A stretch of DNA of 64,000 nucleotides from Prevotella sp. 885 (GTDB taxonomy: Bacteria > Bacteroidota > Bacteroidia > Bacteroidales > Bacteroidaceae). The stretch lies in assembly GCF_002265625.1 (NCBI RefSeq), contig NZ_NOVE01000010.1:1-64000 (forward strand), given 5' to 3'. How positions within the stretch are numbered: the first letter of the stretch is position 1; every line of letters begins with the position of its first letter. Position numbers and translations under genes: made by a program. Positions 37,622-46,534 of the stretch are shown here, in pieces. Under the pieces are notes generated by a model. That model was not told the origin of the DNA and did no database searches. It saw only the letters and a program-made list of their open reading frames with translations.

Positions 37622-38584
37622 TCAATACTTCAGCCTTCTTGTCGCCCACATCAGGACGACGAAGAGGAGTGTGCCGCTTACCAGACCAGCCAAAGCGTCG
37701 ATGGCGTAGTGTGCCTGGATGTACACCGTGGAGAAGCAGAGCAGCACGTAGAAGGGTGCCATGACGTAGAGCAGACGACGGTTGCGGGTGTGCCAGGCGA
37801 GCAGCATACACACGGTGGCGATGCCTACGTGTGATGAGGGGAAGGCTGCCGTGGGGCGCTCTCCCGCTGCCTTGGCATCCTCCACAAGGTCGTAGAAGAA
37901 GCCCTGCGTATATCCGGGTGTGGGCAGACATTCCTGATGAGTGTTGAAGTAGTCGCCGACGGCGGGGAATACGCCTGACATGATGTTCTCCATGCCCACT
38001 GCCTTATAGTAGAACGTAGGTCCTGCGACTGGCACGAAGATGAACACCACATAGAAGATGAAGAACGACGCCAGCACCACGAACGAAGCTCTCTCAAACT
38101 CGTTGTAACGGCAGACGAAATAGAAGAACGTCGTAAGGGCTATCATCGGATAATAGCTCGTATAGCCAAGGCTCATCAGTTCCGAGAAGACGGGCCACGA
38201 GAATGTGGAGACGAAGCTTATGGCTGGCTGGAATCCGAAGAGCTGCTGCTCACAATGACAGAACACGTGGTCCAGGTTGGGGAACATACGATTGATCTCG
38301 TACGTGTCGGGATACCACCATGCAAGGAGCGACATCTGCGCCACGACGCGCACACAGCGGGTCAGGCGGCAGGGCACGAGCCTGTAGACAAGCCACAATG
38401 CCAAGGTCATGGCCACGGCACGCACGCGTCCCCATATCATCGCTTCGGGATTGGGCAGTGTCGTGAAAGTGAAGAGGGTGATGAGAAGCGTGAAAGTGGC
38501 GTATGCCAGCACCAGCCACTCAAGTGCCATCAGCCCACGCTTGGGATTCGCCTCGATGGCGAAGAGTTGTTTTATGAATTTCAT
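37622..38584 (-). CDS. PAP2-superfamily integral membrane protein
   Basis: 320 aa, with about six to seven membrane segments. The C-terminal third carries PAP2 motifs: ERPTAAFPSSHVGIAT (P-S-x-x-H, the S-S-H phosphatase motif) and YIQAHYAIDALAG (H-x-x-x-D). The N-terminal motif is less clear. Members include lipid phosphate phosphatases, undecaprenyl-diphosphate phosphatases and the Bacteroidetes inositol phosphorylceramide synthase, which has the same fold. The position inside a cluster of glycosyltransferases and an SDR fits phospholipid or sphingolipid head-group transfer or recycling of the lipid carrier, but the sequence alone does not decide. Confidence 0.8.
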   Translation of the reverse strand: MKFIKQLFAIEANPKRGLMALEWLVLAYATFTLLITLFTFTTLPNPEAMIWGRVRAVAMTLALWLVYRLVPCRLTRCVRVVAQMSLLAWWYPDTYEINRMFPNLDHVFCHCEQQLFGFQPAISFVSTFSWPVFSELMSLGYTSYYPMIALTTFFYFVCRYNEFERASFVVLASFFIFYVVFIFVPVAGPTFYYKAVGMENIMSGVFPAVGDYFNTHQECLPTPGYTQGFFYDLVEDAKAAGERPTAAFPSSHVGIATVCMLLAWHTRNRRLLYVMAPFYVLLCFSTVYIQAHYAIDALAGLVSGTLLFVVLMWATRRLKY

Positions 38585-38617
38585 TATTTTTCTCTGGGTT
38601 ATCTGTATGGTCTCCTC

Positions 38618-39619
38618 TTACAACCATCCGTTCTCCTTATACCACTTCACCGCCAGACGCACGCCGTCCTTCAGCTTGTAGTGGGGATGGTAGCCGAGCT
38701 CGTCCATTGTCGGCTCGATGTCGCAGCGCCAGTTGCGCTGACGGAGTATGTTAAACTTGTCGTCGTTCAGTGCTATGGGCTTCTTCGTGATGCGTGCTAT
38801 GCGCTCGCCGAAGAAGGTGATGACGCGCAGCACCCATACGGGAGCCACAATGCGGAGCATCCACTTCACGCCCATCTCTTTCTTCAGCAGGTCGGAGAAT
38901 TCAGTCGACTGATAGACGTCGCCGTCCGAAAGGAAGTACTTGCGTCCGCTCATGCCGCGGTCGAGGGCGAGAAACACTGCCTGCACCACGTCCAGCACAT
39001 ACACGAAGGTGATGTCCTGACGACGGAAGCCCACGGCAAAGTCGACGTGCTTCTTGATGCTCTCCGCCATGAGGAAATAGTCTTTCTCACGCGGGCCGTA
39101 CACTCCCGTGGGGCGGAGGATGATGTACGGGAAGTCGTTGCCGATGGAGTCGAGATAGCGTTCTGCTTCCAGCTTGCTCTTGCCGTACGCCGTGTTAGGG
39201 TGCGGACAGTCGTTCTCGGTGATGTCCTGATAAGGCTGCCGTTCGTGTATGGCTCCGTAGACGCTGAGCGAACTGAGGAAGACAAATCGCTTTATGGGCA
39301 TACCAAGCTCGATGATGGCATCCACGAAATGCTTTGTTCCCTCGGTGTTCATGCGTCGGAAGTCGGCCTTGTCTATGCACTTAGTCACTCCAGCAGCATG
39401 CACTATGTAGTCAAACTGATGGTCTGCAAGTTGTCGCTTCAGCTCATCCTTGGAGTTGAAGTCGAGTTCGATGAAATTTATTCGCTTGTCCTTGAGGTAA
39501 CGCCGTGAGGTGGTTTTTCTCACCGCCGCCCATACCTCCATATCACGGTTCAGGGCTTCCTCAACAATAAAACTGCCAATGAAACCGCTGGCACCGGTTA
39601 TAAGTATCTTGTTAGTCAT
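38618..39619 (-). CDS. NAD-dependent epimerase/dehydratase (extended SDR)
   Basis: 333 aa. The nucleotide-binding motif TGASGFIGSFIVEEAL (residues 8-23), VHAAGVTKCID, FLSSLSVYG and the catalytic AYGKSKLEAE (Tyr-x-x-x-Lys) place it in the extended SDR family. It could be a nucleotide-sugar epimerase/reductase or a 3-ketosphinganine/dihydroflavonol-like reductase. It is the first gene of the leftward cluster with PAP2 and three glycosyltransferases (33-bp gap to PAP2). A -10-like TATCTTTG lies 27 bases in front of the ATG (39653-39646). The substrate is unknown. Confidence 0.86.
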   Translation of the reverse strand: MTNKILITGASGFIGSFIVEEALNRDMEVWAAVRKTTSRRYLKDKRINFIELDFNSKDELKRQLADHQFDYIVHAAGVTKCIDKADFRRMNTEGTKHFVDAIIELGMPIKRFVFLSSLSVYGAIHERQPYQDITENDCPHPNTAYGKSKLEAERYLDSIGNDFPYIILRPTGVYGPREKDYFLMAESIKKHVDFAVGFRRQDITFVYVLDVVQAVFLALDRGMSGRKYFLSDGDVYQSTEFSDLLKKEMGVKWMLRIVAPVWVLRVITFFGERIARITKKPIALNDDKFNILRQRNWRCDIEPTMDELGYHPHYKLKDGVRLAVKWYKENGWL

Positions 39620-39645
39620 TATGATAATTGGTACATAATCGCTTG

Positions 39646-39653
39646 CAAAGATA
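39646..39653 (-). promoter_or_regulatory. Promoter -7 box for the glycosyltransferase cluster
   Basis: TATCTTTG on the minus strand, followed by GC, matches the downstream box. No TTTG is found at 19-21 bases upstream, so the call is tentative. It lies in the divergent gap with the RNase R gene. Confidence 0.5.
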
Positions 39654-39783
39654 GCAAGATTTGGACGAATAGACGATTTTATTGAAGATTAATTCGTTTG
39701 TAACATAAATTTAGCGCTCTGGGACATTGATATCTCAAAACTTTTTTGTTTATTTGCATAGTATATACTAAAAAGATAAAACC

Positions 39784-41979
39784 ATGGGAAAAGGAAAGAA
39801 AGGAGGCAAACGCCTGACAAAGAAACAGCTCGTACCGAAGCTGGAGGAGCTCTTCTCCTCGAATCCCGGCAAGACGATGTCCTTTAAGGAGATATTCAGA
39901 AGTCTGCATCTCGACACACACCCGCTGAAGATGCTTGCCATTGACATTATGGAAGAGATGGCATGGGACGACTTCATCACGAAGGTGTCGGACAACTCAT
40001 ACCAGCTCAACCAGAAGGGACAGGTGCAGGAGGGTGTCTTCCTGCGCAAGACCAACGGCAAGAACACCATTACGCCGGACGGCAGCGACAAGCCGATTTT
40101 CGTGGCAGAGCGCAACTCGATGTGGGCGCTCAGCGGCGACCGCGTGCGCTTCTCGTGCATGGCGCGTCGCAAGAACCATATAAAGGAGGCGCAGGTCATC
40201 GAGATTCTGCATAGAGCGAAGGAGACGTTCGTAGGAAGAATCTCCATCGACCACGACCTCGCGACGCTCATCTCGCCGTCTAACGTACTCGCCAACAGCA
40301 TCATCATTCCGCGACGCAAGCTGAAGGGTGCCAAGGAGGGCGACAACGTGGTGGTGAAGATAATGGAATGGCCGGACGCTGACCACCGCAACATGATCGG
40401 TGAGGTGACGGACGTGCTGGGCAAGTCGGGAGACAACGACGTGGAGATGAACACCATCCTCGCACAGTACGGTCTGCCGTATAAGTATCCGAAGAACGTG
40501 GAGGAGGCTGCGGAGAAGATTTCAGCAGAGATAACGCCGGAGGACTATGCCGAGCGCGAGGACTTCCGCGACACGTTCACGTGCACCATCGACCCGAAGG
40601 ATGCCAAGGACTTCGACGACGCGCTGTCCATCAAGAAGCTTAAGGACGGCCTCTGGGAGGTGGGCGTGCATATCGCCGACGTGAGCCATTACGTTAAGGA
40701 GGGCTCGGTCATTGACAAGGAGGCGGTGAAGCGTGCCACAAGCGTGTATCTCGTCGACCGTACCATACCGATGCTGCCCGAACGTCTCTGCAACTTCATC
40801 TGCTCGCTCCGTCCTGACGAGGAGAAGCTGGCGTTCTCCGTGATATTCACTCTCAACGACGACGCGGAGGTGAAGGACTATCGCATCGTGCACACGGTCA
40901 TCAAGTCGGACCGCCGCTATGCCTACGAGGAGGTGCAGCAGCTGCTGGAGGACAACGGCGTGGTGGACGGAACGGGCGAACCGGCACCGAAGGCTCCCAA
41001 GGGAGGATATAAGGGCGAGAACGCTGACCAGCTTATCACGCTGGACCGACTGGCTAAGAAGCTGCGCGCGGCACGATTCAAGAACGGTTCGGTAAGGTTC
41101 GACCGCGAGGAGCTTCACTTCGACGTGGACGAGAAGGGCAAGCCCATCCGCTGCTACTTCAAGCGCTCGAAGGACGCCAACAAGCTAATCGAGGAGTTTA
41201 TGCTGCTTGCCAACCGCACCGTGGCGGAGAGCGTGGGCAAGGTGGCGAAGGGCAAGAAGCCGAAGACCCTACCCTATCGTGTGCATGACAATCCCGACCC
41301 CACAAAATTAGAGACGCTGCGCGAGTTTGTGGTGAAGTTCGGATATAAGGTGAAGACGGACGGCACGAAGGGTGCGATGGCGCGTTCGCTGAACGCTCTT
41401 ATGGACGCGTGTGAGGGCAAGCGTGAGCAGAACCTCATTCAGACTGTGGCGCTGCGTGCGATGATGAAGGCCAAATACTCCATCCATAACACGGGTCACT
41501 TCGGTCTGGCGTTCGACTATTACACGCACTTCACATCGCCTATCCGCCGTTACCCTGACACGATGGTTCACCGTCTGCTGACGCGTTATCAGCAGGGCGG
41601 ACGTTCTGCCAACAAGGAGCATTACGAGGAGCTGTGCGAGCACTCGAGCGAGATGGAGCAGATTGCTGCCAACGCCGAGCGCGACTCCATAAAGTATAAG
41701 GCTGTGGAGTTTATGTCGGAGCGCATAGGCAACGTGTACGACGCTCACATCTCCGGCATCCAGTCGTACGGCATCTACTGCGAGATTGACGAGAACCACT
41801 GCGAGGGTCTGGTACCGATGCGCGACCTCGATGACGACTACTACGACTTCGACGAACGCAACTACTGCCTCGTTGGCCGTCGCCATCACCACAAGTACCA
41901 GCTGGGTGATGCGATACGCATCAAGGTGGCAAGTGCCAACCTCGAAAAGAAACAGCTCGACTTTACGCTGGCGGAATAG
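39784..41979 (+). CDS. rnr: Ribonuclease R
   Basis: 731 aa, the family length. A basic N-terminus (MGKGKKGGKRLTKK) and winged-helix region (about 1-80) precede cold-shock-like domains. The RNB catalytic domain begins near 265 with TIDPKDAKDFDDALSI, whose Asp cluster coordinates Mg2+, and continues through VHIADVSHYV, LPERLCNFICSLRPDE and HFGLAFDYYTHFTSPIRRYPD. The C-terminal S1 domain holds GNVYDAHISGIQSYGIYCEI. RNase R degrades structured RNA 3' to 5'. It is a single gene in divergence from the glycosyltransferase cluster; repeat B copy 1 begins 34 bases after its stop. Confidence 0.97.
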   Translation: MGKGKKGGKRLTKKQLVPKLEELFSSNPGKTMSFKEIFRSLHLDTHPLKMLAIDIMEEMAWDDFITKVSDNSYQLNQKGQVQEGVFLRKTNGKNTITPDGSDKPIFVAERNSMWALSGDRVRFSCMARRKNHIKEAQVIEILHRAKETFVGRISIDHDLATLISPSNVLANSIIIPRRKLKGAKEGDNVVVKIMEWPDADHRNMIGEVTDVLGKSGDNDVEMNTILAQYGLPYKYPKNVEEAAEKISAEITPEDYAEREDFRDTFTCTIDPKDAKDFDDALSIKKLKDGLWEVGVHIADVSHYVKEGSVIDKEAVKRATSVYLVDRTIPMLPERLCNFICSLRPDEEKLAFSVIFTLNDDAEVKDYRIVHTVIKSDRRYAYEEVQQLLEDNGVVDGTGEPAPKAPKGGYKGENADQLITLDRLAKKLRAARFKNGSVRFDREELHFDVDEKGKPIRCYFKRSKDANKLIEEFMLLANRTVAESVGKVAKGKKPKTLPYRVHDNPDPTKLETLREFVVKFGYKVKTDGTKGAMARSLNALMDACEGKREQNLIQTVALRAMMKAKYSIHNTGHFGLAFDYYTHFTSPIRRYPDTMVHRLLTRYQQGGRSANKEHYEELCEHSSEMEQIAANAERDSIKYKAVEFMSERIGNVYDAHISGIQSYGIYCEIDENHCEGLVPMRDLDDDYYDFDERNYCLVGRRHHHKYQLGDAIRIKVASANLEKKQLDFTLAE

Positions 41980-42012
41980 GAGTTTTTGAATTAGTAGGTT
42001 TGCTTAATCTCG

Positions 42013-42193
42013 TAGGCAGGGCTTTGACAAAAACATTCATCCACAATCCGCTTACGGGCGCAAACCCTAAACGGGTTTAAACAAAAGGCTTTACGTCAGG
42101 TCTTACGAGAACAAGTTCTCGACAACCTGACGTAAAGCCTTTTGTTTGTGCACAGCACGCGCCCATAAGCGAAAAAAACAAGTAAAAACACAA
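42013..42193 (+). repeat. Dispersed repeat family B, copy 1 (truncated on the right)
   Basis: It begins TAGGCAGGGCTTTGACAAAA and contains a folded domain at 42051-42169. The closing stem is GGGCGC/GCGCCC (42056-42061 with 42159-42164). A small hairpin is AAACCC/GGGTTT (42062-42067 with 42073-42078). A 23-bp perfect stem runs 42079-42101 with 42125-42147 and holds an inner GAGAAC/GTTCTC. The same design with compensatory changes recurs at 51092-51482. It lies 34 bases after the RNase R stop, in the same sense, and lacks the right half seen in copy 2. Confidence 0.85.
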
Positions 42194-42223
42194 GAATGCG
42201 GGTGAGATTACATATTCACCTTA

Positions 42224-42640
42224 AATGCAAATATCGTACAAAGAGTAAAAACATGTTACAAAATAAAAATCAATTCTAGAGAATCAGAAAGCCGTTTTCA
42301 TGGTGTTCTGCTGTGCAAACAGCACCAATGTTTAACGATAGCGCCACTTTTACAGTACAATAGTGCCACTATTAGAGTGTAAAAGTGGCGCTATTGCATG
42401 ATAAAAGTGGCACTATTAGAGTGTAAAAGTGGCGCTATTGCAGCAAAAAGTGGCTCATTTGAGAGCTGAATTTCATAGCGTTTTATTAGAAAACCGTATA
42501 ACGCACTGTGTATAAGTACGTTATCTCAAAACGCTCAAAACTCAAGAATTTCGCACCAAAGATTTCTTCGTGCGCTCAACTCATAGTATTGAGCATCAGA
42601 AATGCAAATATTGTGTCGGACGGCGGACGCCGTCCGACAC
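42224..42640 (+). repeat. Dispersed repeat family A, copy 2
   Basis: This is the reverse-complement counterpart of 574-986. It starts at ATGCAAATATCGT (42225) and passes through TAAAAAC.TGTTAC and GGTGTTCTGCTG to the array of AAGTGGCGCTATTG and ATAGTGCCACTATT units (42338-42450). It ends in ATGCAAATATTGTGTCGGAC and a 12-bp perfect hairpin, GTGTCGGACGGC-ggac-GCCGTCCGACAC (42613-42640). That hairpin is 7 bases from the stop of the 42647-45715 gene and may act as its terminator. Confidence 0.8.
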
Positions 42641-42646
42641 TACATT

Positions 42647-45600
42647 TTACTTATTAACGCTGATCTTCATAGCCTGACGCTTGCCGTCCACCTTGTAGCT
42701 AACTACGTAGACGCCGCGCTGGAGACCACTTGTATTGACAGTGCCCTGCTCTGAGAAGACGCCAGTTGCCACTACTCTGCCAGCCACGTCAGATACGGTG
42801 TAAGCGGTGCCGGCAACGGCTGCAGTGTTGGCAGAAGTAATGCCATCGGTCTGGGCATCAGTCATGTAAATCATGATGCTTGCAGTACGTGAGTAGTAGT
42901 TCTGATGGCCAACCTGTGTGAAGTCGAACCACTGCTTAGCGTAATAGCTGCCCCACTCATAAGCGGCGTTGCCCTCGAGCGGACTGTTGTACTGTCTGAA
43001 GCTTACGTAAGGACAATAAGTGTCGCAGTTAACTGCTGTGAGGACTGCGAGGTTCTTGCCAGCCTCATACTTGAACGGCTCGTCAAGAGCAATGGTCAGA
43101 TCACCAGTGCTCTTCTGTGCGATGCTTGTGATGCCGTCGTAAACGAGAGTGAGCTGTTCCTCAGGAATCCATCCGTCCTTAGTGTTGGTAAGGTCGGTGT
43201 TGGCAAGATAGATGCGTACGGGGATTGACTCCACGTCGCTGTACTGATAAAGGGCGTCATACGGCCAAGCCATCTTCTGGATGAGCATATCCTTATTTTC
43301 ACCGATTTCGTCAGCAGAATAGATGTTGAGGGCTGCTGCATACTGGTTAGAGAGGTCGAACGGTGAAGAGCTGGCTGTTGAAGAAGACTCAAGGCCGATA
43401 CCTACAACGTCACCATCAAATGCCTCGCGTACGATGACAGTCATATAGTCTGTAGTGTTGTCGTCTGCATACTCGTCGTCAGGCCATGTGCGAACCACGC
43501 CACAAATGGCGGTGGTGTCGGCCACCTGCGGTGTCCATGCCACCTCAACGTCTGCGTATTCGCCGCTGTTAAGAGTAACGGCAACGTCCTTATGATTGAG
43601 TTCCTCACCGTTCTTGTCGACGAGAGTGACGCGATAAGCGTAAGCCTTATCGGTACCACGGTTCTCTACGCGAACAGTATAGACGCTTTCCTTCTTTGCC
43701 ATCGGCTTCTCAGGACCGCTGATTGAAACGGCAGCGAGGTTAGACTTCTCTGCCTTCTTCACACTAAGATTGAACACCTCAAGCCAGTCGGCACGCATCG
43801 GAGAGAGAGCGTGGATGCCAAGGTTCTTGTAGCCGTCAGACTCTGCCTTGAAGACAACACCGATACGCTGCTTGTCGCGGTTGCCCTTGACGGTAACGGT
43901 GTCGAGGACCTGAGCAGGCTTTACAGTATACATCTCGTCAAGGAGAGCAAACTCGAGCTTGTCAGCGCTGTAAGCGTGAAGCTCCATCTCTGCGCGGTAT
44001 GTGGCGTCCTTCTCGAAAGGCATGTAATAGCTGATGAGCCAGTCGTCAGAAACGGCTGTGCTGGAAGCCTGGTGTCCCATGACACGGTCGCCGGAAGAAA
44101 CCTTGGTCCACATCCATGCGTAACCATCCTTATTGGCATCCATAACTGTCCAAGAGTTGTCAGCATCGAAAGCCGTGAAATCGAATGTCACGGGCATTGA
44201 GTAAGCAGGACCGAAGACGCGGGTCTCGGTCTCCACAGCATTGCTCTCGCCGTCGGCGTTGGAAGCCACAACAGAATAAGAATACTGACCTACGGGCGAG
44301 ATGTTCTCGTCAGATACGGTGGTCTGCTTCAGACCGTCGGCGATAACTCGACCGTCGGGCTTGCGCACTACCTTATAAGAAAGAGAAGAAGCGTCAACGT
44401 AACCTCCGTTAGGACCTAACTCGGGCTGATTCCAAGAAATGACAGCCTTGTCATAACCGTCATGCTGGAGAGTAAGAGTGGTGATGTCAGCAGGAATGTC
44501 GCGACCCACGAAGATGCGTACCTTCTCCTCGGCACCCTCGCCTACAGAGTTGGAAGCCACTACAGAATAGAAATGATAGCCACCCTTCACGTCGCCGAGG
44601 TCGTCAGTGTAAGACATCTCCTCGCCCATTTCGGGATTCTCGAAGGTCTTGATAAGTTCGCGGTCACGATAAACCTTGATGTCGGTAAGAGAAGAAAGCT
44701 CCTTGCCGTCGAAGGTCTGTGTGGGGTTCATCCAATAGAGCGCGACGGTGGTAGCGCCGTTCGCACCTGGAACACACTCGAAGTCGCTGACTGCGGACGG
44801 CGTGCCCTTTGCAGAAGCAGCAAACGGAACGTAGAGACCGGCAATCTGCGGGCTGTTGCCAACGGCAGCCACCTTCTGTGCAGCACCTGTGTTGATATCG
44901 ACAGTAGCGATGCAGTCGTCGAAGTCGGTTCCGCCCATGAGGTTGGCAGCCCAGTAGAGAGTTTCGTCAGAATGGTCGAACTCCATACTCTGATAGTATG
45001 TGGGATGCCATCCGGTGGCTCCCACTACAGTGACGTTGCCATTGGTCTTGTCAATCTTGCATAAATCTCCCTCGAAAGAGATGCCGTAAAGCTGTCCTTC
45101 ATAGGTGCAGGCAAGCGTGAAGAAGCGACGGTCAAGGTCGGCAACGAGCTTGCTCTCGGCAGTGTTGAGGTCGATGGTGAAGAGCTGTGTGTATGCGTCG
45201 TTGAGAACAGAGATGGCATACATAGTCTTCGTGCTATAGTCATACGACATATCGTTGATGTGGCTGGTGTAGCCCGAAAGCTCGCCTACCGACTCAGTAA
45301 CATCCTTCTCGATGTCGTAACGAATCAGTTCCACGGGAATCATCTTCTGCGTGGTAAGGTCGGTCTGCGTAAGCTCTGCATAGTAGTAGCGCTCAGCGTA
45401 GGCACCGGCGGTGACATCATGGTTGGCATCGCCAAAATACTTTACCAGACTGAAGCGGGCACCCTCTGTGAAGGGGAAGCTGACGAGTCCGTTAAGCATA
45501 TTGCCGTCGGTCAGATCGAATCCGAGCACACCGTAAGCGGTCTTCGTGGTGCCGTTAGCCTTCTTGATGACGAGGGGCGCCTGACGATTAGGAGCCGAAG

Positions 45601-45715
45601 CGCTGGACGCTGGCTTACGTGTGTTCAACTGAGCGAGACACTGCACTGCAGGCATCACTAACAAAGCGAGCAACAGACTTGCAGCCTTGTGGAGAGTTGA
45701 AGATCTTTTTCCCAT
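42647..45715 (-). CDS. Giant surface protein, third member of the propeller-like/choice-of-anchor family
   Basis: 1022 aa when started at MGKRSSTLHKAASLLLALLV (45715). The open frame reaches 45790, but the promoter at 45757-45787 lies inside that extension, so the shorter start is taken. Signal peptide about 1-29 (ends QCLAQ). The N-terminal propeller-like part shares DMSYDYSTKTMYAI and LYGISFEGDLCKIDKTNGNVTVVG with the proteins at 2862-7172 and 7183-11673. Fn3-like modules, one choice-of-anchor J segment (SDDWLISYYMPF), and a CARDB-like part (VRVENRGTDKAYAYRVTL) follow. The tail has VYVVSYKVDGKRQAMKISVNK, like a T9SS sorting signal. It is a single gene and its function is unknown. Confidence 0.82.
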   Translation of the reverse strand: MGKRSSTLHKAASLLLALLVMPAVQCLAQLNTRKPASSASAPNRQAPLVIKKANGTTKTAYGVLGFDLTDGNMLNGLVSFPFTEGARFSLVKYFGDANHDVTAGAYAERYYYAELTQTDLTTQKMIPVELIRYDIEKDVTESVGELSGYTSHINDMSYDYSTKTMYAISVLNDAYTQLFTIDLNTAESKLVADLDRRFFTLACTYEGQLYGISFEGDLCKIDKTNGNVTVVGATGWHPTYYQSMEFDHSDETLYWAANLMGGTDFDDCIATVDINTGAAQKVAAVGNSPQIAGLYVPFAASAKGTPSAVSDFECVPGANGATTVALYWMNPTQTFDGKELSSLTDIKVYRDRELIKTFENPEMGEEMSYTDDLGDVKGGYHFYSVVASNSVGEGAEEKVRIFVGRDIPADITTLTLQHDGYDKAVISWNQPELGPNGGYVDASSLSYKVVRKPDGRVIADGLKQTTVSDENISPVGQYSYSVVASNADGESNAVETETRVFGPAYSMPVTFDFTAFDADNSWTVMDANKDGYAWMWTKVSSGDRVMGHQASSTAVSDDWLISYYMPFEKDATYRAEMELHAYSADKLEFALLDEMYTVKPAQVLDTVTVKGNRDKQRIGVVFKAESDGYKNLGIHALSPMRADWLEVFNLSVKKAEKSNLAAVSISGPEKPMAKKESVYTVRVENRGTDKAYAYRVTLVDKNGEELNHKDVAVTLNSGEYADVEVAWTPQVADTTAICGVVRTWPDDEYADDNTTDYMTVIVREAFDGDVVGIGLESSSTASSSPFDLSNQYAAALNIYSADEIGENKDMLIQKMAWPYDALYQYSDVESIPVRIYLANTDLTNTKDGWIPEEQLTLVYDGITSIAQKSTGDLTIALDEPFKYEAGKNLAVLTAVNCDTYCPYVSFRQYNSPLEGNAAYEWGSYYAKQWFDFTQVGHQNYYSRTASIMIYMTDAQTDGITSANTAAVAGTAYTVSDVAGRVVATGVFSEQGTVNTSGLQRGVYVVSYKVDGKRQAMKISVNK

Positions 45716-45756
45716 AAAATACTGAATTTTGTTAGAAATGTTTAAAAGCACGGCGA

Positions 45757-45787
45757 CAAATTTAGGAAAATTAAACGATATCACCAA
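45757..45787 (-). promoter_or_regulatory. Promoter for the 1022-aa surface protein gene
   Basis: On the minus strand there is TTG (45787-45785), a 20-base spacer and TAAATTTG (45764-45757). It lies 42 bases before the ATG at 45715. A TTTG three bases further upstream gives an alternative spacing of 23. Confidence 0.65.
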
Positions 45788-46051
45788 CAAAATATCAACA
45801 TTTCACAGAATAAAATATACATTTTGTTAGAAATATATTATAGATATTGACAAATGTATAACAACAAAGTAAGGTTGTTAAAAATCGAACATCAATATAT
45901 TAAATAATATTATTCAAGTGAAAGGGAGTATATAATATTTTTCGGATATCTCTCTCACAATCGTTTTCCCACTAATATGGCATGACTATATGAGGGGGAA
46001 AGCGGCAAAATCACTTTTTTTCGATAAAAGATAAAAAAAGTTGCAGAAAAG

Positions 46052-46083
46052 TTTGGAGGTTACAGAAAAACTCACTACCTTTG
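46052..46083 (+). promoter_or_regulatory. tRNA-Val promoter
   Basis: TTTG (46052-46055), a 20-base spacer and TACCTTTG (46076-46083): an exact match to the consensus, with the same downstream box as the rRNA promoter. The tRNA starts 45 bases further on. Confidence 0.9.
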
Positions 46084-46127
46084 CAATCGCTTTTAAGAAC
46101 AAAGCTTTTACGAAAGCAATAAAGCAA

Positions 46128-46202
46128 GGGCGCTTAGCTCAGCTGGTTTAGAGCATCTGCCTTACAAGCAGAGGGTCGGGGGTTCGAATCCCTCAGCGCC
46201 CA
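46128..46202 (+). tRNA. tRNA-Val (anticodon TAC)
   Basis: A cloverleaf can be drawn: acceptor GGGCGCT/AGCGCCC, D-arm GCTCAGCTGGTTTAGAGC, anticodon stem TCTGC/GCAGA with loop CTTACAA (anticodon TAC), and T-arm GGGGGTTCGAATCCCTC with GTTCGAATC. The CCA end is not encoded in full. It is a single tRNA gene with its own promoter and a strong terminator. Confidence 0.97.
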
Positions 46203-46207
46203 CAACG

Positions 46208-46242
46208 AAACGGATAAGTCAAATGACTTATCCGTTTTTTTT
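46208..46242 (+). terminator. Terminator of tRNA-Val
   Basis: AAACGGATAAGTCA (46208-46221) pairs perfectly over 14 bp with TGACTTATCCGTTT (46224-46237) across a 2-base gap (in practice a 4-base loop), and runs into eight T. Confidence 0.95.
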
Positions 46243-46305
46243 GTTTATATCCCCAGGAATGCCGGAGCAGACAAGGGAGTACATAAGTTTTACAAGCAGC
46301 CGTTA

Positions 46306-46436
46306 CTAACATAGGAGGCTATGGCGTCTCGCCGTAGCTACGCACCCACCCATAGCAGAACACCATATAGCTCATTATAGCTGATCGTTAGTGGGTGCGT
46401 GACTATGGCGAGACGCCATAGCCTCCTATGTTTGTC
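46306..46436. repeat. Miniature family R element (R3a)
   Basis: About 130 bp. It has the family R inverted ends (CATAGGAGGCTATGGCGTCT on the left, AGACGCCATAGCCTCCTATG on the right) but only a short middle with a GCACCCAC/GTGGGTGC pair. The CAAGCAGCCGTTACTAACAT sequence in front of it is repeated in front of R3b, 230 bases away. Confidence 0.8.
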
Positions 46437-46534
46437 TTGCTGTTTATTGTTATTACAGCAAATGATTATCACGCTTTGACACGGCAACAACGAATTAAAC
46501 GAATTAACGAATTGTTGGCAACTACAAGCAGCCG

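Noticed and set aside
37622..38584. Naming the PAP2 protein as inositol phosphorylceramide synthase
   Set aside because: The fold and neighbours are compatible, but no partner gene for inositol lipid synthesis (such as a myo-inositol phosphate synthase) is in the window and motifs do not separate it from lipid phosphatases.
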